A stretch of 64,000 nt of DNA from Vibrio mediterranei (lineage in GTDB: Bacteria > Pseudomonadota > Gammaproteobacteria > Enterobacterales > Vibrionaceae), in NCBI RefSeq assembly GCF_900088415.1, contig NZ_FLLQ01000008.1, positions 124,001 through 188,000 of the forward strand, read 5' to 3'. The position numbers and the translations under genes are program-made. The notes under the pieces are model-generated. The model saw only the letters and a list, made by a program, of their open reading frames with translations. It did no database searches and was not told the origin of the DNA. This document shows, piece by piece, positions 41,806 to 49,034 of this stretch (position 1 is its first letter; the number at the start of each line of letters is the position of its first letter).

Positions 41806-42523
41806 TATTCTTCTCATAATATGTAAACCTATATTCTCCGTAGTAGGAAGACAGCTTCTTAAGCGCCACTCTAAAGTCATTACCAAAGCTTATATCACTG
41901 ATAATTCGACTATCCATCTCTGAATTCCACCGTAATGTACCGTTTATACTATTCATCCATTCTGTAATGTTGTAATACAAGGTCTTATCCTCGTATATGT
42001 TAAAACTATTTGCATCCATACTATTTTTATTCGATGTATTTTGGCTATAGCTTTCACTTTTATGCTTCTGATTTTTCCCAGCGAAACCACAGTTAAACCC
42101 TTCTATGTTTGCATAATTATCTGCATTCTTAGGCAATGTGTAGCTACATGTAATTTTGACTTCATCGTGATTCCTATAATTATTTTCTTCATTAGATTCA
42201 ATCAATTTAGAATCGTTATTTTTTTCCATATAAGGGAAATCAAAAGTCCCTATAACATCAGGAGTAATGCTCGCCATTGATTTACATGTGCTAATACTCG
42301 GTAAGGATAACCTAGTGCCAACCTTAATGTCTCTAACGTTAGGTATTTTATTAATAGCTACCATACAAGAAACATTATTAGCATTACTTCTTATTCCGTT
42401 ATCCCTAAGTATGCTGTAAAGAGTATCTCCATTGCTAACAATTACCTCCTTAGAGAGAGCTTTCAACGGTAATATTATAACGGTCAAGGAAATCATCGAT
42501 ATTTTTATTACTTTTTTACGCAT
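41780..42523 (-). CDS. LysM-TcpQ protein of the pilus outer-membrane complex
   Basis: A 247-residue periplasmic protein. It has a signal peptide (MRKKVIKISMISLTVIILPL), a LysM-type peptidoglycan-binding domain (~25-78; VSNGDTLYSILRDNGIRSNA and VGTRLSLP), a low-complexity Asn/Ser linker, and a C-terminal TcpQ-like domain (~185-247; EWMNSINGTLRWNSE, FRVALKKLSSYYGEYRF). TcpQ in V. cholerae escorts and stabilises the secretin TcpC. The LysM domain here would additionally tether the complex to the cell wall and seems an addition to the shorter classical TcpQ. Confidence 0.75.
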   Translation of the reverse strand: MRKKVIKISMISLTVIILPLKALSKEVIVSNGDTLYSILRDNGIRSNANNVSCMVAINKIPNVRDIKVGTRLSLPSISTCKSMASITPDVIGTFDFPYMEKNNDSKLIESNEENNYRNHDEVKITCSYTLPKNADNYANIEGFNCGFAGKNQKHKSESYSQNTSNKNSMDANSFNIYEDKTLYYNITEWMNSINGTLRWNSEMDSRIISDISFGNDFRVALKKLSSYYGEYRFTYYEKNNVLEVTNN

Positions 42524-42534
42524 TAAATATAGCC

Positions 42535-43581
42535 TTATGCATCACACCATATTAACGCCATTGCCAATATCTTAGATTTATCTACGTCTGGGTTATTTGA
42601 TGCAATATTAATATTCCACTCACTGCCACTAGTTGTCCAACCTAGAGAAAATGCTCCTGGTACCGTGACATTACTGATTATTGGCGAATATCGATCACGA
42701 CTAGGTAGGCTGCCACTAATACCATATGAGGCTAATGAAAGTGATATGTTCGGCCTTAGTCCTGTTGGACAGGTTGGCTTTAATAGTTTATCACCGTCTT
42801 GTACAATCCTACTCTCGATAGTTGAACGTTTATTGCCACTTGTATCTTTAGTTATAACAGTGCCTACACTGATGTTTCTTGGATTATTACTTCCATCTAA
42901 TATTGATATTCCTTCGTCATCACCTTTTAGGCAAACATTTAAACCCGAGCTATTCTTCCAACAAATAGTGCTACCAGATTGCATTTTAGTACTGCCGTCT
43001 GACGCTAGATACTGTCTTGCTATGGTTGAAGCGGTTAATATTGTTTTGCTACCGTTTTTTACAAAATTGATTGATAAATCATTTGTGTCAAAACCATGTA
43101 CTCTTATCGTATTTCTAATCGCTCCTTCTATTAATGATTCAGTAACTTTATTTGATATTAATTTTGAATTAATAGGCTGATATTCAAGCTGATACTCAAA
43201 TTCACTTGAAGTTTTTCTGTTTATTTTCCATGAAAAAAACTCTACTAAACGACTTGAGTTAAATGACAGAGCACAACTGAGTCCTTTTCTCCACGATGCT
43301 TCATTTCTCTCTCCTGATGGACAATCTGTGGATTTAAGCTGCTTAAACGATACATCAGTAAACGTTTGACTATCAGATATATTAAGATCATTTCCTTTTA
43401 GGTCTACGTAGTCCAGAATATAACTACTAACCAAACCTATCGTTTGTCCAGCCGATTTTAGTTTTTTTTCCTCAGATTTTCGCATTGCATAATAGGAACT
43501 TCCGATCATTAAAATGCTAGCAATCATTATTGCTATCATTGTGTCAAGTAAAGCGAACCCCTGATTTAGTTTTCTGCTCAT
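42535..43581 (-). CDS. Type IVb minor pilin (TcpB-like)
   Basis: A 348-residue prepilin with a short leader ending in Gly: MSRKLNQG, then FALLDTMIAIMIASIL. The mature +5 position, Glu in nearly all class III prepilins, is Asp here. The long C-terminal part includes a distinct trimer-type or tip domain ending WCDA, with Cys in CPTGLRP and CWKNSS. In V. cholerae TcpB initiates assembly and triggers retraction, and +5 Glu matters for that. The start is placed at 43581, since AAGAG is upstream; the frame opens slightly earlier at 43593. Confidence 0.82.
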   Translation of the reverse strand: MSRKLNQGFALLDTMIAIMIASILMIGSSYYAMRKSEEKKLKSAGQTIGLVSSYILDYVDLKGNDLNISDSQTFTDVSFKQLKSTDCPSGERNEASWRKGLSCALSFNSSRLVEFFSWKINRKTSSEFEYQLEYQPINSKLISNKVTESLIEGAIRNTIRVHGFDTNDLSINFVKNGSKTILTASTIARQYLASDGSTKMQSGSTICWKNSSGLNVCLKGDDEGISILDGSNNPRNISVGTVITKDTSGNKRSTIESRIVQDGDKLLKPTCPTGLRPNISLSLASYGISGSLPSRDRYSPIISNVTVPGAFSLGWTTSGSEWNINIASNNPDVDKSKILAMALIWCDA

Positions 43582-43636
43582 ATCTCTTACCAACTATTGC
43601 CTCTAGTAACAAGTACTAGAGGCAATAACCATAAAA

Positions 43637-44167
43637 CTAGCGATCGCCTAACCACAGAGGGTTTACGGCAGCATCTTTACATTCAACTGTTTTAAGGTTG
43701 CTCGGAGAAAAATCAGAGATACCTCCTGTTCCGATGTCTGAAGGAGCTGCAGCAGCTACCTTAGCAAAGTAATAGTTTTTTCCGATCGATTGAAGTAGAT
43801 CTACGCATGTATCTACATCCAATCCACCAATGCCTATAGTAAAACCAGCATCAGCATTCGAACCTATCGCAGATTTACTGATATTGAAGGAGCCGCCATA
43901 TGGGTTTTTCTTTAGATCATCAGAAAAATCTGATGCAGCTAATCCGTTGTATGAGTTTGCATTACTATAAGCTCTTTGAATAGTTGTAGTTAGCTGAGAT
44001 ATATTCGAAATCGTATCCTTCATTTTCTGTTCAGCAAACGCAGATGACGATAAAGCTACAACTGCAGCTGTAATGATTCCTATAATACCGATTGCAATTA
44101 TCATCTCTAATAATGCAATCCCTTTCTGTTTATTTTTGTGTTGCTTACCTTTGTGAGTAAGTTTCAT
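43637..44167 (-). CDS. Type IVb major prepilin (TcpA-like)
   Basis: A 176-residue prepilin. A 16-residue basic leader (MKLTHKGKQHKNKQKG) precedes the cleavage site, giving mature sequence IALLEMIIAIGIIGIITAA with Glu at +5. The mature first residue is Ile, whereas TcpA has Met and type IVa pilins have Phe. The globular part has the TcpA-like KNPYGGSF and FTIGIGGLDVDTCVDLL segments and two cysteines (DTC, VEC) for the D-region disulfide. The mature length of 160 is shorter than TcpA. First gene of the operon with a strong site (TTAGGAGCAG). Confidence 0.88.
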   Translation of the reverse strand: MKLTHKGKQHKNKQKGIALLEMIIAIGIIGIITAAVVALSSSAFAEQKMKDTISNISQLTTTIQRAYSNANSYNGLAASDFSDDLKKNPYGGSFNISKSAIGSNADAGFTIGIGGLDVDTCVDLLQSIGKNYYFAKVAAAAPSDIGTGGISDFSPSNLKTVECKDAAVNPLWLGDR

Positions 44168-44498
44168 CGCTGCTCCTAATATATTAGATTTTACTTATCA
44201 TTGGCTAAAGAGTTGGCCACCGAATTTTTCTATCGCAATTGAATAACTCTACTAAACTAGACTATCGACTGAATAGAAGTTAACTCTTCTTCCGGACACT
44301 GCTTTAGTCGGTAGGACATTACACCAACCTACGCAGTTACACCTAAAAACAATACTTAATAAAAGCTAACAGAAAAATCACACGACATAACAAATCTACA
44401 CATTAGTTAATCAACTTATAATTTAAGACTGACACCAGTATTATTTTCGTAGTTATCTGATAACAATAGAGTTTCTTTTTAAGTTATAAGGATAAGTA
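44168..44498. promoter_or_regulatory. Divergent promoter region of the pilus operon and its regulator
   Basis: 331 bases of AT-rich sequence with no gene. On the pilin side a possible -10 (TAAAAT, 44188-44193 on the minus strand) lies behind a direct repeat, GCCAA-N7-GCCAA (44201-44217), spaced about one helical turn. This is the kind of arrangement bound by ToxR/TcpP-type activators. The regulator side ends with AAGGAT before ATG 44499. None of these elements is proven. Confidence 0.4.
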
Positions 44499-44996
44499 AT
44501 GAAAAATGTATTGGATCAAGCATTGCAGTTAGAATGTGATATAACAATGGGGGAACTAGTCTATAATCCATCAACAAGGGTACTTAAAAATTCTACAGAC
44601 AAAGTTATCGCTATCGATCAACGTTCATTAGAGGTATTAGAGATTCTATTATCTAATGTCGGTACTCCAGTAGATTCCGAAACAATGTTGTGTCGCGTCT
44701 GGAAAAATAAGTTTATATCGAAAAATGTTGTTACAAACCGTGTTTGTTTTCTTAGAGGTATTGTTAGAGAGAATGTTGCGAGCATAGAACCACGAGAATT
44801 ACTCAAAACATATCCTAAAAAAGGTTACTATTTGTCACCTAACTACGTGGAACTTAGAGTCGAGGATAATGTTGACGGCGTACCTTTAGGCTGCACTAAT
44901 ACTAAAAAACTTTGGATATCCAATATAAGGCATATTTATTATCTCGCCTTGTTTCTTTTTATGCTATGTTCTTACTTAGTATATAGGAACATATAA
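44499..44996 (+). CDS. Membrane-anchored winged-helix regulator, short ToxR/CadC-like
   Basis: A 165-residue protein. The OmpR-type winged helix (~15-115; MGELVYNPSTR, VWKNKFISKNVVTNRV, LLKTYPKKGYYL) is followed by a short linker and a C-terminal membrane helix (HIYYLALFLFMLCSYLVYR), with almost nothing outside the membrane. It is therefore a ToxR-like factor without a sensor domain that may need a partner, as ToxR/TcpP need ToxS/TcpH. It is divergent from the pilin gene and upstream of a longer paralogue. It probably controls the pilus operon. Confidence 0.82.
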   Translation: MKNVLDQALQLECDITMGELVYNPSTRVLKNSTDKVIAIDQRSLEVLEILLSNVGTPVDSETMLCRVWKNKFISKNVVTNRVCFLRGIVRENVASIEPRELLKTYPKKGYYLSPNYVELRVEDNVDGVPLGCTNTKKLWISNIRHIYYLALFLFMLCSYLVYRNI

Positions 44997-45136
44997 CCTA
45001 TAAGTCAGTTGGCTAATCACATATGAAACAAATTTAATAACTAAAGTTTCATAAATCACTATTACATAAATACAGCTGAAATGTATAAAATCTAATGTTA
45101 ACATTGGGTTATTATCTTGCTCATCTCCTTTGTCAT

Positions 45137-46690
45137 ATGACCGATTTACTTCATAAAGCGAAAGCCGAAGACTCCTCTATTAGAATTGGAGAGTTAAACT
45201 ATAATCCTAATTCTAGAGAACTTTCATTCTCAGGAAACGTGGTAAATTTAGAACAACGCACCTTAGATATTTTGGAATTGCTTCTTCAAAATGTAGGTAA
45301 ACCAACATCAGCTGAAGAAATAATCGATGTAGTTTGGGGTAATAAATATATATCTAAGAATGTGATTTCCAATCGAATTAGTACACTGCGCTCTATTTTC
45401 AAAAGCTTGGATACTGTCAACGAAGCACATAAATTGTTAGTTACTTATCCTAAAAAAGGTTATTTTTTAAACAGAGAGTTTGTCTCATTAGTTCCAAATA
45501 GAACTGATTTAAATATCGACCCAACTAAGCCTGAAGCATCTCACTTCAAACTTAGAGATTTAGCAAAATTTAACAAGAATGCCATACTCGTTACACTAAT
45601 TATTGCCGCATTATTTACTTATTATTTTCTTCATATGACCATTAATCAGACTGGATTTTCAAACAACAATCATGCAAACAGCGAGTATATAAGTACTGCG
45701 GACATAGATTTATTGCTTTATAGCATATTGGCAAGTGATGATTATTCAAAACGTTATTTGAAAAATTTGAAATTCCTAATGATGCAATCACAACTATATA
45801 ACTCTCAGATAAATGTAGTGAATAAAGAATCTCCCTCTTTCTATCTTTCAGCATTTCAAGAAGACCGATATTGGCCAGGAGCAAAAGATATTAAACATTC
45901 AGAATATACTCTTAATGTCAACATTAATCGTTATAAAAGAACAAACGAACTAGTAATAGTAATTAATATAGTAGACAATATGAGTAAAAAATTATCATAT
46001 CGTTATAAATCAATCATTGATCCTAGAGATATAAAGGAATCCGTTAAGAAAATAAACGCTCATATTGTAAATTTTTTTAGTATAAAGAATGGTAGCTGTT
46101 ATACTCCTCAGTCAAACCTTTATGAACTCACAAATAACCCTCATCGATATTCTATCGATAAGATTCTACAAAGAGGATATGCTGACATCGACGAGATAAA
46201 TTATCTCACTCCTTATGTGCTTTCTAATACAACTATTTCAAATGAAATTGTTCGAAAATGGGCATATCTACTCGAAGCTAGCAATACCGAGTTCCAAAGG
46301 GATGTCGATATTTGGCTATCTTTGTTATTTTATCGAGTTAATGACTTCTATAATTCTGAACGTTATTTTATCAAATCTGAATCGATAAAAATGATCGATA
46401 ATTCATTTTTATATTTAGTCCGATCGGATATATCAATCCGCTTATCTGATGAAAACAAGTTCCTAGAGTATTATATGAAATCTCTAATGTCGCTTATCAA
46501 TATTGTTTCCGCCAAATATGTTTATCATAGAATCGCTAACTTGAATAATAGCGCTGAATGTCTTTCTCCTTGGAAGGAATTAGATTCAGTATTAGCACTT
46601 AATCAAGTGAACCCTTTTTGGATAAATTCTTTCACTAGTTACTGCAAGCGCGCTTCACCTTATTTAAACTATTACTCCAAGCCTACTTAA
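45137..46690 (+). CDS. ToxR/CadC-like transmembrane transcriptional regulator
   Basis: A 517-residue regulator: N-terminal OmpR-type winged helix (~12-110; IGELNYNPNSRELSF, VVWGNKYISKNVISNRI, LVTYPKKGYFL), one membrane helix (~160-178; AILVTLIIAALFTYYFL) and a ~335-residue periplasmic domain of unrecognised type. The DNA-binding part is clearly paralogous to the preceding 165-residue protein. The start at 45137 makes the two N-termini align residue for residue; the longer frame from 45095 has no ribosome site either. The periplasmic part presumably senses an envelope signal controlling the pilus genes. Confidence 0.82.
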   Translation: MTDLLHKAKAEDSSIRIGELNYNPNSRELSFSGNVVNLEQRTLDILELLLQNVGKPTSAEEIIDVVWGNKYISKNVISNRISTLRSIFKSLDTVNEAHKLLVTYPKKGYFLNREFVSLVPNRTDLNIDPTKPEASHFKLRDLAKFNKNAILVTLIIAALFTYYFLHMTINQTGFSNNNHANSEYISTADIDLLLYSILASDDYSKRYLKNLKFLMMQSQLYNSQINVVNKESPSFYLSAFQEDRYWPGAKDIKHSEYTLNVNINRYKRTNELVIVINIVDNMSKKLSYRYKSIIDPRDIKESVKKINAHIVNFFSIKNGSCYTPQSNLYELTNNPHRYSIDKILQRGYADIDEINYLTPYVLSNTTISNEIVRKWAYLLEASNTEFQRDVDIWLSLLFYRVNDFYNSERYFIKSESIKMIDNSFLYLVRSDISIRLSDENKFLEYYMKSLMSLINIVSAKYVYHRIANLNNSAECLSPWKELDSVLALNQVNPFWINSFTSYCKRASPYLNYYSKPT

Positions 46691-46938
46691 CGATATGACA
46701 AAGCAATAAGCTTTAGCTCTTTTTCTGAAAACGCCACACAATATGATTGTTCATACTCCTTTTTGTCCAGAAAATTTACTTCAATCCAAATCAACTTTTC
46801 TTGGATAGCAATAACTTTAGTGAGAAGTTTCCCTCTGATAAGATATTTAATCGCTTTTGCGAGTTCAAAAAACTCAGAAGAATGATCGAATAGGTCTCTC
46901 TGGAGATCTCTTGGCATTTTAATTACTTGAGCATACAT
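46687..46938 (-). CDS. Small protein of unknown function at the island edge
   Basis: An 83-residue, Lys/Glu/Leu-rich predicted cytosolic protein (begins MYAQVIKMPRDLQRDLFDHS). The chosen ATG at 46938 has TAGGTG about 6 nt upstream; a longer frame to 47010 has no site. Its stop overlaps the stop of the ToxR-like gene by four bases, so the two are convergent. No family is recognised. Its composition is AT-rich like the pilus region, so it probably belongs to that block rather than to sspB. Confidence 0.6.
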   Translation of the reverse strand: MYAQVIKMPRDLQRDLFDHSSEFFELAKAIKYLIRGKLLTKVIAIQEKLIWIEVNFLDKKEYEQSYCVAFSEKELKLIALSYR

Positions 46939-47049
46939 GACCACACCTAGTACAATAATTAGCTGGTATAAATTTAATCTATCAGCTTTTATTCCAACTA
47001 GCGAATACATCAGAGCCAGTATTTTCTTTTATTATTTTTCGTTTAAGTA

Positions 47050-47080
47050 TTAAAAAAAAAGCTGCCAAAGGCAGCTTTTT
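47050..47080 (-). terminator. Terminator after sspB
   Basis: AAAAAAGCTGCC / GGCAGCTTTTTT hairpin with an AAA loop directly after the sspB stop. It also marks the boundary of the AT-rich block. Confidence 0.9.
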
Positions 47081-47572
47081 TTATTTGATAACACGTAGGC
47101 TTGGTCTGCCTTTAGGTTTTGGAGGCTGACTATCATCACCCTCTGATTCATTTGCGTCCTCTTCTACTGAAGCATCTGAAGCAACTGTCAAACCAACCGA
47201 TGATGCTGTATCAATATCTTCTTCCTCAATTGAAAGATAAGCATCTTCTGGCTCGAACATTGTTCCTGCACCATTTTCACGAGCATAAATAGCTTGTACA
47301 GAATAGAGAGGCACGATGACCGAGTGTGGTCGGCCACCAAATCGAGCATGGAAGGTTATCGCTTCATTGCCCAATTCGAGTTGACCTACTGCTCTAGGAG
47401 CAATATTCAGGATGATTTGACCATCTTGAATAAACTCTTGAGGAACGCGAACGCCAGGTAACATTGCATCGACAACAATGTGTGGCGTTAGATCATTTTC
47501 CACCAGCCAATCATAGAATGCACGCAGCATGTATGGTCGGCGAGGTGTCATTTTTTCAATATCCATGGTCAC
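47081..47572 (-). CDS. sspB: ClpXP adaptor SspB
   Basis: A 163-residue adaptor that delivers ssrA-tagged proteins to ClpXP. The N-terminal substrate-binding barrel (RRPYMLRAFYDWLVEND, ITFHARFGGRPHSV) is followed by an acidic linker (~115-148) and the ClpX-binding C-terminal tail (KGRPSLRVIK). It follows sspA with a minimal gap. Confidence 0.95.
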   Translation of the reverse strand: MTMDIEKMTPRRPYMLRAFYDWLVENDLTPHIVVDAMLPGVRVPQEFIQDGQIILNIAPRAVGQLELGNEAITFHARFGGRPHSVIVPLYSVQAIYARENGAGTMFEPEDAYLSIEEEDIDTASSVGLTVASDASVEEDANESEGDDSQPPKPKGRPSLRVIK

Positions 47573-48208
47573 TTAGCGAACCAAACGCATCTCACGTTCA
47601 GCTTCAGTCAGTGAAGCAAGGAATGAATCACGTTCAAATACACGATTCATGTAAACTTTGATCTCTTTAGATCCAGGACCAATTAGCTCGATACCCATTT
47701 CAGGTAAGCGCCATAGTAGTGGTGCTAGGTAGCAATCGATCAAGCTGAATTCTTCACTCATGAAGTATTCGTACTCAGCAAAAATCGGTGCAAGTGTCAG
47801 AAGATCATTGCGTAGTTTATTGCGAGCCGCCTCAGATTCTTCTGCAGAACCTTTCATAACTTTCTCCGCAAGCGTGTACCAGTTACGCTCAATACGGTAG
47901 ATCATTAGTCGGCTATTACCACGTGCAACTGGGTAAACAGGCATAAGTGGCGGATGAGGGAAACGCTCATCAAGATATTCCATAATGATCTTTGAATCGT
48001 AAAGGGCTAGCTCACGATCAACCAAAGTAGGAACGGTCTTATATGGGTTTAGCTCAGCAAGCTCAGCAGGGATGTTCATTTCATCCACTAACTCAACTTC
48101 AACACTGACACCTTTTTCAGCTAGAACGATTCGAACCTGGTGGCTATATAAATCGGTAGCACTTGAGAAAAGAGTCATCACAGAACGTTTATTGGCAGCT
48201 ACAGCCAT
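47573..48208 (-). CDS. sspA: Stringent starvation protein A
   Basis: A 211-residue RNA-polymerase-associated protein with a glutathione-S-transferase fold (N-terminal thioredoxin-like TLFSSATDLYSHQVRI, C-terminal helices). It modulates transcription in starvation and acid stress. It is co-oriented with sspB. The ATG has GGAGG nearby. The petC terminator lies just upstream, so sspAB should have its own promoter within ~50 bases. Confidence 0.95.
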   Translation of the reverse strand: MAVAANKRSVMTLFSSATDLYSHQVRIVLAEKGVSVEVELVDEMNIPAELAELNPYKTVPTLVDRELALYDSKIIMEYLDERFPHPPLMPVYPVARGNSRLMIYRIERNWYTLAEKVMKGSAEESEAARNKLRNDLLTLAPIFAEYEYFMSEEFSLIDCYLAPLLWRLPEMGIELIGPGSKEIKVYMNRVFERDSFLASLTEAEREMRLVR

Positions 48209-48229
48209 GGAGCCCTCCGGGATACTTAC

Positions 48230-48261
48230 AAAAAAACAATGGAGGCGACGCCTCCATTGTG
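48230..48261 (-). terminator. Terminator of the petABC operon
   Basis: On the minus strand ACAATGGAGGCG pairs with CGCCTCCATTGT and is followed by a T-run, after the petC stop. Confidence 0.9.
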
Positions 48262-48296
48262 AACAAATTTGGAATTAGCGCGAGATTATAGCACAA

Positions 48297-49034
48297 TTAG
48301 TGAACATCACGCCAATACTCTTTCTTGAGCAACACTACAACAATGGTGAAGATGACTAGGAAACCCATCACCCACCAACCAAGCGCATGACGCTCAAGTT
48401 TCACTGGGTCACCAGAGTATTCTAGGAAGTTCACCAAGTCGCGAACGGCATCATCATACTCACTCGAACTCAGTTCACCACGGCCATCAGTTTCTGTACC
48501 AACAACCACTTGGACTTCTTGACCATCAACAACTTGCGTCTCATAGATTGGAGTTGGAATGCCTTGAAGCTCTTCAAGAACGTGTGGCATACCTACGTTC
48601 GGGAACGTCACGTTGTTCACGCCAAATGGACGGCTTGGGTCCACATAGAATGAACGCAGATAGGTATATAGCCAATCAACACCACGAACACGTGCAACAA
48701 GTGTTAGATCAGGTGGCGCAGCACCAAACCAAGCCGCTGCTTGCTTCTGTGGCATTGCATTCACCATCAAATCACCAATCTTCGCTTCTGGGTCGAAAAC
48801 AAGGTTTTCTTTTGCGAGATCTACTGGGATACCTAAGTCATTCGCGACACGCTCATAACGTTGATATTGCGTCGAGTGACATGCAAAGCAGTAGTTCATA
48901 AACAGCTTAGCGCCATTTTGAAGTGATGCTTGGTCACTAAGATCGTTGTTTGCTTTATCTAGATGTACATTACCACCAGCAGCTAGCGCTAGAGATGGTA
49001 GCAATGCGAAAAGTACTACAATCCACTTTTTCAT
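48297..49034 (-). CDS. petC: Cytochrome c1 of the bc1 complex
   Basis: A 245-residue haem protein of respiratory complex III. It has a signal peptide (LFALLPSLALAAGG), a CXXCH haem site (CFACH, ~residue 49), the WLYTYLRSFYVDP segment and a C-terminal membrane anchor (WWVMGFLVIFTIVVVLL). It overlaps petB by four bases and is the last gene of the operon. Confidence 0.95.
   Translation of the reverse strand: MKKWIVVLFALLPSLALAAGGNVHLDKANNDLSDQASLQNGAKLFMNYCFACHSTQYQRYERVANDLGIPVDLAKENLVFDPEAKIGDLMVNAMPQKQAAAWFGAAPPDLTLVARVRGVDWLYTYLRSFYVDPSRPFGVNNVTFPNVGMPHVLEELQGIPTPIYETQVVDGQEVQVVVGTETDGRGELSSSEYDDAVRDLVNFLEYSGDPVKLERHALGWWVMGFLVIFTIVVVLLKKEYWRDVH

Larger units (their letters stand above)
34596..44167 (-). 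other. TCP-like type IVb pilus operon
   Basis: Eleven genes run in one direction with overlaps or tiny gaps. In transcription order they are major pilin, minor pilin, LysM/TcpQ protein, secretin, TcpR-like, TcpD-like, TcpS-like, extension ATPase, platform protein, EAL phosphodiesterase, ClpP-like exported protein. The first nine follow the order of tcpABQCRDSTE in V. cholerae. The block is strikingly AT-rich compared with its flanks, suggesting acquisition. No integrase, transposase, tRNA or flanking direct repeat was seen. Confidence 0.85.

Noticed and set aside
44198..44220. Sigma-54-like promoter upstream of the major pilin (TGGCC...TTAGC)
   Set aside because: The GG to GC spacing is 11 bases rather than the required 10, and the -12 TTGC element is absent.
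34339..47080. Integrative element ends (tRNA or ssrA site, direct repeats, integrase) around the pilus block
   Set aside because: I compared the flanks by eye and found no shared direct repeat, no tRNA/tmRNA gene and no integrase or transposase; only terminators mark the borders.
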